DNA of 64,000 bases from the NCBI RefSeq assembly GCF_010183535.1, contig NC_071329.1, positions 4,650,001 to 4,714,000 on the forward strand. Reading direction: 5' to 3'. Shown here one piece after another: positions 10,545-22,602 of this stretch (position 1 is the stretch's first letter; every line of letters begins with the position of its first letter). A model generated the notes under the pieces. The model made no database searches and was not told the origin of the DNA. It worked only from the letters and a program-made list of their open reading frames with translations. The stretch is from Caenorhabditis remanei. Taxonomy: Eukaryota > Nematoda > Chromadorea > Rhabditida > Rhabditidae. A program made the position numbers and the translations under genes.

Positions 10545-11360
10545 TTTCTCATAGGGAAGAGGGTTGGTATGGAAATGAAATATCAACAAAAAAATTACTT
10601 ATGCAGGGCTAGAAAAAAAATGCCTGTGGGACAGTGTTCTCACGATTTTTTATTATTATTTTTTCTATTCCCAACCGGTTACGGCAGAGTTGTGTGGGAT
10701 TCCGACTGCCGCGCTTTCGTCACTACCGCATTCCGTCTTGAAATTCTTAAAATTTGTTTTCGGTGACAAAATCGTTCAAATTTTACTTTCCAATTTCCGT
10801 ATTCCGACTTCCGTTTCGAGAATTTCACTTGCAAAGGCTATAGATAACAAGGGAAATTCCTGACAAGGCGAGTTGAACTAAATAGCCTTTCAATAGTAAA
10901 CGTTTGACGGCTCATAACTCGGTCCACGTGGGCTTTTGGTTGATTTTTCCGGCAGTTTTGGAATCAGCAGGGTCGAAAGTATCTGGGGTCTAATTTATAG
11001 GAACAATTTAAGACGCCTCGTCATGAACTTCTCTTGTCAGCTATTTGTGATTCCATAATTACATATTGTCTTCTGAGAAAATCTCTACAGTTCTAATTTT
11101 CTTCATTGATATCACCTACTTCTTTCAACGCTACTATAGGCCTCATGACTTTCCCACCCTAGTTCGGGAATTCTTACAACTGCGCTCCACCGGAATCTCC
11201 TTTGGAAATCTGATATAACAGAAATGTTTTGATATTTCTTGTTTGAACAATCAAAATAGTTTTTTTTTTAATTCTGAACTTCTAAAAACATCTGAAAGCA
11301 CTTAAGATAAACACAGAAAAAGAACCAAAATTACAGAAAGAGGCAACAGAAATTTAAAAT
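10545..11360. other. Repeat-derived intergenic stretch
   Basis: No gene is seen. The stretch around 10683-10830 has a CAGAGTTG-type end and attccgactgccgcg-type units like the hAT MITEs, but only one end is recognisable. The stretch 10900-10990 (acggctcataactcggtcca) is related to the repeats in the introns of copies D, E and F. About 11165-11200 holds ttacaactgcgctccaccgg, a motif shared with other small repeats in the window. Confidence 0.45.
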
Positions 11361-13038
11361 TTAGACAGAGATTTCCGTATACTGACGACTGATCTGATTC
11401 TCAGAACGATGCTGGTCGATGTTGGCTGCCAATGAAGACATAAGTTCGTTCTGAGCGTGCTGACGAGGCTTATTTGCCTGAAAATTCAAAAAAAAACTCT
11501 GAGTTGTCGGGTTACTGTTGCTAAACTTACACAGCACTTGATCCACACCACAACCAAGAGTCCCATGAAGCAGGTTCCAAGGAGGATCCAGTAGAAAATC
11601 AATGTTGCAGTTGACATTTTTTGATCGGCGGCAGGATAGGTCACTATAAAAAGTTATACTAATTTTAAGCCATTATTTATAGTACTTACTGTTTTTCTTG
11701 CTGACCGGGAAATAGGTGGCCATCAATTTTTGGTCCACCGGAATAGTCTCGGTGCTGAATTGATAGGTGATGTTGTATCCTTGTCTAACATTCTGATACT
11801 CCACGTCATCTTTGAAAATGATAGCCTCTTTCGAATAGAGGTTACCCTTGCCTGGGATGTCTGGGGTGTGGTAGATCAAGTCGTCGGCGCAGTCGAACAT
11901 GACACCTGGAAATACATAGGTATTTCGTACCAATAAATTTCATTGGTTACCATTGGAATGTCCTTGCACCTTTCGAATCCAAATTGTGACACAGGTTGTC
12001 TGGCAGTTATGGATGATGTGGAAGTTGCCGGTAAGGCAGTCGGTATCGCTCCATTTGTGCACCCATCCCATTGTTTGCAATGCAATGGGATTTTGCATCA
12101 GAGATTTTCTGAGCAACTGAAAAAAAGAAAGTTTATTACTAACTAGTAACTCGACAAAATTATCTTCTCAAATACTCTCTAATAGAGTCCTCCGTTGTTG
12201 GAATTCTTTATCTGAATTGTTGTTTCCGGTTAAACCGTTCAGAGCTGTCTTTAAGAGCAGAATATATAAATACAATCTCGATCATTTCCTGTCATTAAAT
12301 CCAACAAATTACTAACTTTACTTCACCTCTTATGGGATAATGGAGCTATTCTCGAGGTAACAAAAAGTGCAGAAAACTATTTCTTTTCTATATTAAAGAG
12401 TAGTTTTTTGCTTTGTTTTTGCTATCACTAGAATAGGCCGATTATCAGTTATATATTTCTTTCCCTATTTACTAACCATCTCTTTTATCTAACTCCTAAA
12501 ACCAATTCATTTTCAAGTGTCAGGGGTTTCCACCCTTCGATGAAATAAATAAATTGACTTGACTGTAAAATTTAATCAAATCTCTCTCCCACAGGGCGGC
12601 GCAGTTCCGTTATTGAAAGCGTTCGGAGCTGGATTTTTCCAAAAACTGCAGTTTTTTTAAATGGGAGGAGCCAAGACACACCGTTTTCCAAAAGAAATAT
12701 TCCATTAAAGACGGGATCAGGTAGTATTCTAATAAATTTGAAACCTAGGTTTTGTTAAGTCACGCCCACAAAACATTTCTTCTAGAAAACGTTCTAATGC
12801 CGAAGATCAAAAACAAAAAGTGGGCGTGGCTTAACACCAATTGTATCAAGATTCTCAAAAGTTAATGTCACCTTCTGAGAGTGAATTACTTGAAATTAAA
12901 GGTCAAAACAGAAAAAAAGAAACTTACAAAGTCCCCGCCGACACACTGATGACAAGGCAGCGCAGAAGTCATGGTTGCAGTTGCGACCATCATGAGTGAG
13001 GTGACGGCTCCGAAGAAGAAAATGAAATTGGGATTCAT
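11361..13038 (-). CDS. Small type I membrane protein with Ly-6-like cysteine pattern
   Basis: Five exons join in phase to give 240 residues: 12928-13038, 11951-12116, 11690-11905, 11531-11643 and 11361-11477. The ATG at 13036-13038 was chosen because it opens a textbook signal peptide (about residues 1-26, core FIFFFGAVTSLMMVATATM). The mature part starts LPCHQC, with further cysteines as DC, NC, TTC and FDC. This resembles nematode Ly-6/three-finger (LU) domains, although the pattern is incomplete. An N-glycosylation sequon (NIT) lies before one hydrophobic helix (about residues 174-197, ending WIKCC). A ~43-residue polar tail follows. I infer a cell-surface protein with a short cytosolic tail. 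The first intron is long (~810 bp) and holds a palindromic repeat. The gene has no visible relation to the flanking MSP-domain array. The exon model is well supported and the family call is tentative. Confidence 0.75.
12740..12845. repeat. Short palindromic repeat in intron 1 of the Ly-6-like gene
   Basis: The sequence ggttttgttaagtcacgccc is mirrored by tgggcgtggcttaacacc with a ~40-base loop. The GTGGGCGTGG core also occurs at several other intergenic places (for example about 13190, 13835 and 14240), so it is a dispersed repeat. Confidence 0.55.
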
Positions 13039-14804
13039 CCTGTAATAAAATAACTGTGAGGAATGGAGGGAAATTTGTAAGAAAAAAACGAATCGATAAC
13101 TCATGAATCAAATAAAAAAGTGTTGGAGACCACAGAGAATCAAAATTTGAAAACTAGGAGGAAATTTATATAACCAAACATCACAAGTGGGCGTGGACAA
13201 CATAGGAACGGCTTGGAAAAACAAAAGAAACAATGAGTCACTTCTAGAATTTTCTATACTGTGTTATTTGAAATCAAATTTTGTTTGCTATTGTTTGAAT
13301 TCACTCCAGAATAGATAGAATTTCTGAAATTTCAGCATAGAATACGGTATTCAAGTTTGTCAAAACGGAAAAAGAGAAAGAGACTTGAATAGAGATATTA
13401 GCACGGCACGCTTCTTTCAACCGCGCTCTACCGAAACCGACGAAAATTGTGTACGAAATGAGAGACTCAGAGAAAAAGAGACATTTTTCAAGGGTATTTT
13501 GGTGGAGCGCAGTTGTAAGAACTGTGTCGAGCTGATTGAGGGTTAAGAAGCTATTAAAAAACTAATCAAATTTGCAATATTCGATTCATCTTATGGTGAC
13601 TACTGGGAGAGAAACAAAATATCTCTAACTGTAAATCAATTTTAAAAAACTCTGAGGTACAAACATCGAAAAAGAGAAATGGAATGGAAAGCATAATCGA
13701 TTAAAAGAAAGAATTGGAACCGCAGAGAAACAGGTTTTGAAATATGGGCGGAGTCTCCTGCAAATGTGATTGAAATGCAGAATATGTACATATCTCAAGA
13801 TTTTTTTGGATGGATAATCAAACATCAGAAGTGGGCGTGGTCTGTTTCATAAAAACATTATGAAAAAACAAAAACACTAGTGAATCACTTCTATGTAGAA
13901 ATTTTGAATTCCGCACTTGTGATTCGAAAAAAATGTTGCGAGCTAAAACAGACCAAGCTAAAAACCAGACAATCAGAGATACTGAACACTTACCAGTCCG
14001 AGTTAACTTGCAATTTTAGAAGAGAGAAACAAGTGCTTATGAGTTACAGAAATTAGATAGCTTGCTTAAAAGGCAATAATAGGAATTCGAGTCATCACTC
14101 CTTTCAGAAAGCACTCTCAAAAACAAAAATTGATATAAATCAAAAAAAAAGAGAATTGGAACCCGCTGATAGTGAGAAACAAATTTCGAAATCTGAGTGG
14201 ATCAGCCCACCAGAATTATTTTCAACAACCAAACATCAGAAGTGGGCGTGGCCTGTTCTATGGGTACATCATAGAAAAAGAAAACAATGATCATCATAGA
14301 AAAAGAAAACAAAAAAAAAAAAAAACACAGCAACGAGTTTTCCAGAATTTTCTATATTTGTGATTCATGATAAAAAAGTCTAAAAAAATATTAGCTCGGC
14401 ACAGTTCTGCACTCCACTAAAACGTTCTTTTTCTCTGCACCTCTCAATTTCGCACACAATTTTCTTCGGTTTCGGTAGAGCGCGGTTGTAAGAAGCGTGA
14501 CGTGCTAATAGTTAACCTCGCCGAGGGATTGATTTCTAAGACAAATCTCAAAATCTGGTTTCAGAACGTCCCAGTTTCCAAACGACCCGGTTTGCAAATG
14601 GTCTGGTGCTGAAGGTATCAGCTATGACGTATCTCTCTTCAAAACGAGTCATTTGAAAACGGGATGTTTCGCAATGGCTTCGAAACGCCTGCTTTCTAAA
14701 TTTAATAGTTTTGAAACGTCCCGGGGACAATTTTCAATTGTAACTCTAAAAAATCGATATCCAGCACCCCATTCATTCAAAAACACATTCAATTAAAAAT
14801 AAGT
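13039..14804. other. Intergenic stretch of small MITEs and a duplicated block
   Basis: No gene is supported. About 13390-13535 is an inverted repeat (tcaaccgcgctctaccgaaa against gtggagcgcagttgtaagaa). A related copy lies at about 14389-14512. The block about 13600-14380 reappears in diverged form at about 18350-18960, downstream of the next array copy, which marks the limits of the tandem duplication. The last ~300 bases (14520-14800) contain tttcgaaacgtccggtt-type motifs that recur through the array. Confidence 0.5.
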
Positions 14805-17726
14805 TTACATAATCGAGCAACACGGTTTCTTCTTCTTCTCCATCGCCTTTTTTTCCTCCTCCATCCGTCTTAACTGTTCCATCTTTTGATTCTCAATCTC
14901 CCAATCTTCCTTCTTCTGATCCAGCAAAAACTTCTCAGCCTTCTTAGTCGCCTCCTCCAAGGTTCCCGAAGTAAAAAGGAATTTCGCAAACCCGGAATTC
15001 CGACTCAAAACTCGGTCTCTCGTCTCCATCTTCTCCCTTCTAAGATGATTTCTCTCTTCTATTTCTTTCGGATATCTTGGGTCACGCCTATATTCTTTCG
15101 CAAAAACTTTCTCCCAAAACACAATATTGTCCGCCTCGCTTCCAAGTGTCTTGTTATAGTTCTCCTTGTTCTGAACAAACTCTCTAACATCTGATTCTGG
15201 TTCAAAAACTCGATGTGTTCCATTGTCATTGTTCACCAAGGTTTCACCCCAGACCTTTCTCCATTTTTGGTGGGTTCGAGTCTGAAAATTTCGATGATTA
15301 TAGAATATAGCTGCGGCCATAACTTACAGCTTTATGAGCCATCTTCATTTTGTAAAACTTCATAAATTCAGATGTGTTAGGATCGGTTGTTTTATTGTTC
15401 TGAAATTTAAGAGAAGGGAGATTTCAAAAGCCTTCTAGACCTCACTCACCACCGGTTCTCCATTTCTTTTCGCTCTTCTTATTTTACTTATTTCGTCCTC
15501 TCTCAACTTTATCTTCTTCTCAATATCATCCGTCAAATACAGCTGCTCTTCTCGTACCGCCCATTTAGTCTCAGTTTCCATGCCTTTCTTCTGATGCTTG
15601 ATTTTCAGAAATCCCTCAGGACGGTCATAATTGTAATAAGCAATGTCGATTGGTTTCTGTAAACCTCTTCATTACTGGGCTTTTGTTTTGGTCTGTGACT
15701 ACCTTTGGATACTTCAATCTACGTCGTTTTTCGGCATTTCTTTCATAGTTATAAATATTTTTTAAATCCATGTCTTTAATTTTATCTGTCGTTCGGATAG
15801 TCATACTACAAGATTCCCCCGGTCCCAACTCATAGCAACCGTACGCCGCCGCAGGTGTCACTCCGTGTTGTCCACTTGATTTGGCATCTTTGAAATTCAC
15901 CAGGAAATAGTAGGAATCGAATTGACAACGAAGGGTTTGAGTGTCTTCTGTTGGGTTCTTGACAGTGACTTCGAGAGGATCCGGATATGGAACAACTAGT
16001 TTCTCTGGGCTCATTTCCAGCAGGAATGGTGCGTCGGGAAGGGAGGCTGCAATTTTTTGTTTAGAGAAACATACAATTCTAGTCAGACACACGGCATGGC
16101 GAAATTTCAGCATTACAGTATACTGTCATGTAGAACCCGGACAGTGGCGGCTGCTAAACATGACGCCCTCACATCAGTGCAAGGCGTAAACGTGCTCCTT
16201 CGAACAACGGTTGGCAAGGTGCCAAATTCAAATTTTACGTTTATTTGTCGTATTTTTCAGTAATGAACGCTACGTACGCGCACGCAACGCGACTCGGATA
16301 AAAATTCAAATATTTTCGTTGCGGACCTTACGGTTCGCACTCACAATAAATTCACCCATTCAGTACTGGCCTAAAGTATAGCAGTTTTAGAACGCCGTAG
16401 TTTCCAAACGTTTAGTTTCCAAACATCCGGTTCCCGAACGTCCCAATACCCAATAGTCCCAAAACTCACACTTCTCCGCTTCCTTCTTATTGCTCGAGGT
16501 CTCAGTAGGCTTGACAGATTTTGTGGCGGCTGAAAAAAAAGTTCGGATGGTTCCAGTTGCTGAACGTCTCGGTTTCGAAACGTTCCGAAATCAATTCAAA
16601 AATGTTTGCATTAGTGCGCACTTACATTTCTCTCCTATCTTCTCTCCATCCTTCTTGTCGGTCTCTTCAGACGTCTTTGGGGAATTCGGGGCTGCAGCAC
16701 GGCTCGGCGAACGCGACTCGCGGCCGAACTTTTTGAACCTTGAGTACTCAGTGTAAGCAGCGAAATTGTCTGTAAATTTGCGTGGTGTTGTCATTGGTGT
16801 TTGCAGAGTTGCGTACCGTAACCCGGCGAAAAATCATTTTTTATCAGCCAAATTCGATTTTCTATCGAATGTTTCTCAAAAATACGATCAGTGGCTTTTG
16901 ATTTCTTTTTTCTATATTCTTGATATTGATTTGTTACTTCTTCTGGTAAACGTTCAGAATGATGATGTTACTTGTTGTTGAGCTACGTATGAAAATGTCA
17001 TTTTCTCAGTCAATTTGAGATTTTCTGTCAAAAGTTTCTCAAAAATAAGCTCGGTTAGCCTCCGATTTTTCTTTCTCAAAAGAATGAGAACTACCTGTTA
17101 CAGTTTCTGTTAAACGTTAAGAAAATTGCTAGTATTCGTTTTCGAGATATATTAAAATATGTCATTTTTTCACTCATTTTCAAAAAAGTTTTAGCCGTCT
17201 CTTTAAGAAGGGAAAAGCGTGAAAGGAGCTTTTTGTTCTGGAATGACCACTATATATTCATCGATCATCTTGAAATGTTTCCAACTAACGAGATTTTCAT
17301 CTGGGCTTCTACAAATCAAAATACTAGCCCTCTATAGCTGATTTCCTTATGTCGATGTTGTCGGCGGTGGAATGACTTGTTTGAAATTATATTGCAAAAA
17401 ATTTATCTAAATAAAGGTATTCTTCATTATTTACGAAAAAAACGAAGAAAATGAAGCGAAACACCTGAAATCGAAGATGCTTACTCTCGTAATGTATTAA
17501 AAATTGAAATAGCCGAGTTGGAGTTTTCTAGGCCAGATGTCTGTGCTCCTTATTGGGATTTTGATAATGTGCTCTATTGACAACAAGTCGTGTAGTTTAC
17601 GTGGACTACACAACATAGTTATCAATGGAGCGCATTTGCTCCTTTCCCCCGATACTCGGCAAGCCCCAACTCACATTTGTCTGCAATGCCCTTGCTTTTG
17701 AGATTGCCTTTTGGCTTTTTTGACAT
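14805..17726 (-). CDS. MSP-domain protein with CaaX tail, copy B
   Basis: Seven exons join in phase to 425 residues: 17675-17726, 16626-16691, 16470-16529, 15703-16046, 15450-15656, 15328-15399 and 14805-15281. The ATG at 17724-17726 opens a short first exon (MSKKPKGNLKSKGIADK), equivalent to the first exons of copies C to F. Residues 1-59 are a Lys/Glu/Ser linker with no signal peptide. About 60-174 is an MSP-like (PapD-like) domain carrying the family motifs NPTED, FDSYYFLVNF and GPGESCSMTI. About 175-267 carries YYNYDRPEGFLKIKH and charged helices. About 268-410 is a conserved charged region (KWRKVWGETL, NKENYNKTLG) unknown to me. The end is polylysine then PCCSIM, the layout of a farnesylation CaaX box with a second cysteine. 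I infer a cytosolic protein held on a membrane. No lesion is seen. Confidence 0.75.
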
Positions 17727-19216
17727 CGTTCAAGAGTTTTTATCACTTTTCGATGTGTGAATAAATTTTCTGGAGGAAATATGTAGAGCAGTGGTTTTTT
17801 TCTTTTCTATTGGAAACATTTCACGTGCAAGGTCAATTACTTTATACCGTTTTGGTTTTCAACGTTGCAAAACGTCTCAGGCGTGAAAATTGACGTCTAT
17901 TGAGCACCTAGTTTTTTTGACACTAGAGGAATTCAATATGTCGGTGGACAGTCTTTGATCGTTTTTCTCTCAGGGTTACGGTAGCCTTTTGGCACCAAGT
18001 CAATGCGAATTTTCGGGATACTCCTGATTACTATGAATAGGTGCATGCAGACGCTCTGATGTTTTTTCGAAAGCGACGGAAAGTTTCCGAATTTTCGGAA
18101 CTTTTCGAAAATTCCGATTTCAAAACTTTTTGGAAAAACTTTGATTGCGGAATTTCCGAAATCTCAAAAAGAAATTCTGTGCGGGATCGGAAGAAATTGC
18201 TGCAAAACCAATGTGAACGGTGCCGCCAAAACGTCACACATGTGTCAAAATTTGCAAAATTTGCAAATTCAGCATTATTTTTTTTGCACAGGGATGCGAG
18301 ACGTAAGTCATGATCATTGCGAGTTTGCAAATTTGCTTGCCCTTAGAAATTAGTCTAATTTGTAATATGGGATTCTTTTTATGATTATTACCAAACTGTA
18401 AAACAATTTTATAATTATATAAGGGAAAAACATCAAAAAGAGGAATGGAACGGAAGCATAGTCGATGAAAAGAAAGAATTGCAACCAAAGAAAACATTTT
18501 TTTCTATATGGAATAAGCCGCTTGAAAATGTGATAGAAATGCAAAATACGTTCATATTTCAAAAAGTTTTTGAAAAATCAAACAACATAAAGAAACAAAA
18601 AAACTACTGAGAAATTTCGAACTCCGCAGCAGTTGTATGATTGAAAAAAGGAAGTTGCATGCTAAACCAGACCAAGTTAGAAACCAGACACGCAGAGATA
18701 CTAGAGAAACAAGTGCTTATGATTTTCTAGTAAGTAACATAGATACCAAGACTCGATAAAAATCAATAAAATTGAGAATTGGAGAGACGCAGAGAAACGA
18801 ATTTCGAAATCTGAGCGGATGAATACCAGAATGATTTTAGACAACCAAACATCAGAAATGGGCGTGGACTGTTCTATGGGAACATCATAGAAAAAGAGAA
18901 TGTGAGTCACAGCAAGGGGCTTTCCAGAGTTTTCAATCTTTTTCATTTATGGTTTAAAAAAACTGGAAAGGATGATTGGAGAAAACCGAAAAGATAACCC
19001 AGTTTCGAAACATGCCGGTTGATCACTTTTCAAAACGAGTCATTTGAAACCTGGACGTTTAGCAACGGTTTCAAAACGTCTGGTTTCTACATTTAATGGT
19101 TTCGAAGTGTCTTGGCTTGCAAATCCCTGATTTCTAACGCTAACTTTCAATTGTACCTCGAAAAAATTGAAAAAAAAATCCAACATCCCATTCATCCAAG
19201 TAAATTAAAAATAAGT
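17727..19216. other. Intergenic stretch between copies B and C
   Basis: No gene is supported. 17727-18000 is upstream sequence of copy B and resembles 21886-22110 upstream of copy C. About 18040-18330 is low complexity with short frames on both strands that lack splice support. About 18350-18960 is a diverged copy of 13600-14380. Together these mark a segmental tandem duplication of ~4.4 kb. Confidence 0.5.
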
Positions 19217-21885
19217 TTACATAATCGAGCAACACGGTTTCTTTTTTTTCTCCTTCTCCTTTTTTTCCTCTTCCATCCGTTGGATTCTTAACTGTTCCAT
19301 CCTTTGATTCTCAATCCTCCAATCTTCCTCCTTCTGATCCATCAAGAATTTCTCAGCCTTCTCAGTCGCCTCCTCCAAGGTTCCCGAAGTAAAAAGGAAC
19401 TTCGCAAACCCGGAATTCCGACTCAAAACTCGGTGTCTCGTCTCCATCTTCTCCCTTCTAACATCCTTTTTTTCTTCTTTTTCATTCGGGTTTCTTGGGT
19501 CACGCCTATATTCTTTCGCAAAAACTTTCTCCCAAAACACAATATTGTCCGCCTCGCTTCCAAGTGTCTTGTTATAGTTCTCCTTGTTCTGAACAAACTC
19601 TCTAACATCTGATTCTGGTTCAAAAACTCGATGTGTTCCATTGTCATTGTTCACCAAGGTCTCACCCCAGACCTCTCTCCATTTTTGGTGGGTTCGAGTC
19701 TGAAAATTTCGATGATTATAGAATATAGCTGCGCCCATAACTTACAGCTTTATGAGCCGACTTCATTCTATAAAACTTCATAAGATCAGATAACTCGGGA
19801 TCGATTTTTATTCTGTTCTGAAATAGAGGAGATTTTTGAAGATTATCAAAAAATAGCGTGGAAAATGAAGAGTCGTAGAGAAAACGAAATTTCTCAAGAT
19901 AATTTCGGTGGATCGCAGATGCACAGTACCGGCCAAAAGTATAACATATTTTTCCTTTTTCAGTTGAAAATGCCCAACTTTGAAAGTGTGTCATGGTAAA
20001 ACTAACTGTCCCACAAAGTGAATTTTTACAGAATCGAACAGACCAAGAGTGGAACTCCATTTTTGTACAAAACAACTTTTTTGTCCGAACTCATCCTAGA
20101 GAGTTATGCTCATTTCAAGACGATAGCTCAAAAATCACTCTATTTTTCACAGAAATGGGACGATTTGAGGGTGTGCTTACTTTGGCGATATGTAACTCCC
20201 TATAGGGTGTCCGTACAAAAAAGTTGTCAGCTATAAAAATGAAGCTCTCCCTTAGTTCTCTATGGTTTATACATAATTTACTTTATGGGTCTATCAGTGA
20301 TACGGTAACACCCTATCAAAGTTAGACATTTCCAACTGAAAAATCACAAATTTTATATCTTACTGCACGGTACTGTGGGCAGCGGAGCTCATTTTCAGAA
20401 ATATTCTGATCCCTCACTCACCACCGGTTCTCTATTTCTTTTCGCACTTCTTCTTTTGTTTATTTCCTCCACCCTCAGATCTATCTTCTGGTCGATATCA
20501 TCCGTAAAACACAGCTGCTCTTCTCGTACCGCCCATTTAGTCTCAGTTTCCATGCCTTTCTTCTGATGCTTGATTTTCAGAAATCCCTCAGGACGGTCAT
20601 AATTGTAATAGGCAATGTCGATTGGTTTCTGTAGTAATCATTTTAATTCCTGGGCTTGTTTTGGTCTGTGACTACCTTTGGATACTTCAATCTACGTCGC
20701 TTCTCGGCATTTCTTTTACAATCATAAATGTTTATTGAATCCATGTCTTTAATTCTATCTGTCGTTCTGATAGTCATACTACAAGATTCCCCCGGTCCCA
20801 ACTCATAGCAACCGTACGCCGCCGCAGGGGTCACTCCGTGTTGTCCACTTGATTTGGCATCTTTGAAATCCACCAAGTAGTAATAGGAATCGAATTGACA
20901 ACGAAGGGTTTGAGTGTCTTCAGTCGGATTCTTGATGGTGATTTTGAGAGGTTCCGATGGTGGAACAACTAACTTTTCTGGGCTGATTTTCAGCAAAAAT
21001 GGTGCGTCGGGAAGGGTGGCTGAAAATGTTTGAAATTTTCAGAGATAAAATAGCAATTCTATTCAGACACTTGGCGAAATTTCACCACTACAGTATACTG
21101 TCACGCGGAACTCGGACAATGGCGGCTGTTAAGCTTGACGCCTTCACAGCAGTGCGTGGCGGAAACGCGCTCCGTTGCACAACGGTGCCAAAAAAGACTT
21201 GGCTGGGCGCGAAGTTCAAATTTGACGTATCTTTGCCGTTTCCTTCAATTAAAACCGCGACGCGCACGCAACGCGACTCGGAAAAAATAGTTTAAATCGT
21301 TTCGTTGCAGATCTTACGCCTCGCACCCCATGCGTCCTAGGGCACTTCACTATAAGTTCACCCATGCAGTAGTGGCATAAAGTATAGCAGTTTTAGAACG
21401 CCGTAGTTTCCAAACGTTTAGTTTCAAAACATCCGGTTCCAGAACGTCCCAATACCCACTAATCGCTAAACTCACACTTCTCCGCTCCTTTGTTACTGCT
21501 CGAGGTCTCAGTTGGTTTGACAGATTTTATAGCGGCTGAAAATAAAGTTTGGATGGTTCCAGTTGCTAAACGTCTCGGTTTCGAAAAGTCCCGAACAAAC
21601 CATTCTCAAAATGTTAGCCTTAGAGCGCACTTACATTTCTCTCCTATCTTCTTTCCATCCTTCTCGTCGGTCTCTTCAGACGTCTTTGGGGAATTCGGGG
21701 CTGCTGGAATTATCGGGAATTTGATAATATGCTCTATTGACAACAAGTCGTTTAGTTCACGTGGACTGCACAACATGGTTATCAATGGAGCGCACTTGCT
21801 CCTTCCCCCGATACTCGGCTAGCCCCAACTCACATTTCTCTGCAATGCCCTTGCTTTTGAGATCGCCTTTCGACTTTTCTGACAT
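19217..21885 (-). CDS. MSP-domain protein with CaaX tail, copy C
   Basis: Seven exons join in phase to 427 residues: 21834-21885, 21635-21700, 21476-21535, 20676-21019, 20422-20628, 19746-19817 and 19217-19699. It is the closest relative of copy B: exons 1 to 6 have identical lengths, and the last exon is 6 bases longer because of extra Gln/Arg codons near the basic tail. The first exon reads MSEKSKGDLKSKGIAEK. The MSP-like domain is about residues 60-174 (VDFKDAKSSGQHGVTPAAAY, then GPGESCSMTI). The tail is polylysine then PCCSIM, predicted to be farnesylated because X is Met. A mariner-like MITE sits in the intron between 19817 and 20422. Intron 1 is only ~130 bp, against ~980 bp in copy B. 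No disabling change is seen. Function beyond membrane tethering by analogy is unknown. Confidence 0.75.
19926..20375. mobile_element. Palindromic MITE in a copy C intron
   Basis: The ends CAGTACCG and CGGTACTG and long imperfect inverted arms (gggtctatcagtgatacggt, accctatcaaagttagacat) mark a non-autonomous element. Related copies lie at 23147-23583, 33210-34060 (interrupted) and 42232-42505. TA within the CAGTA end suggests a Tc1/mariner-type origin, but no transposase is present. Confidence 0.6.
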
Positions 21886-22602
21886 TGTTCAAGAGTTTTT
21901 ATCCCTTTTCGATGTGGGAATAAATTTTCTGGAGGAAATGGGTTTTTTCTTTTCTATTGGAACCAATCCACGTGCAAGGTCAATTACTTTTTTCCGTTCT
22001 GGTTGGCGTGAAACCGAGACAGTTTTAAAGCGCCTTTTTTCACTGAATGTTTAACTAACAAACGCGCCCGCTGGGGTTACGGTAAGCTTTTGGCACCAAG
22101 TCAACGCGAATGCTCTGTCATTTTTGTACGCGACGCAACCGCAGCGCCTCTTCAATGCCAGAAAAAAGACAATTTCACCGGTATTTCAAAAATATGGCTG
22201 GATTATATCGGTGGACTCAGAATTTTTGGGAAACAGAATGTTTCTTGGAGCCAGGTCATAAAAATTAGTCCGCATTGGGGTTGAGCAGAATTCCGCCTCG
22301 CGCTTTCCGCCCAAAAGTGTTTTATTCCGCTTTTCGCCTTCCGCCATTTCAAATGTTGCTTCTCAACAATGCCGTTTTGCCATTGTGCAACTAGGACACT
22401 TCGCAACTTTCCCGGTTTCTATTTTTCGACCTCCGAGACGTTTTGAAACAAAAGTTTCCAATGATATATGTAATATCCTAAGCCAACTGCGACCGCGCAC
22501 ACTTCCCTAGTTAGAAAAAATCGATTTTTTTCAAGTTCAAAAGTAGGTAACATCCAGCCCCCAATTCATTCAATTCATTCACATCCAAGTACAAAAATGA
22601 TT
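21886..22602. other. Intergenic stretch between copies C and D
   Basis: The first ~220 bases resemble the upstream region of copy B (atgtgggaataaattttctg, tccacgtgcaaggtcaatta). About 22278-22360 has gttgagcagaattccgcctc and ttccgcc units like one side of the hAT MITEs. No gene is seen. Confidence 0.45.
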
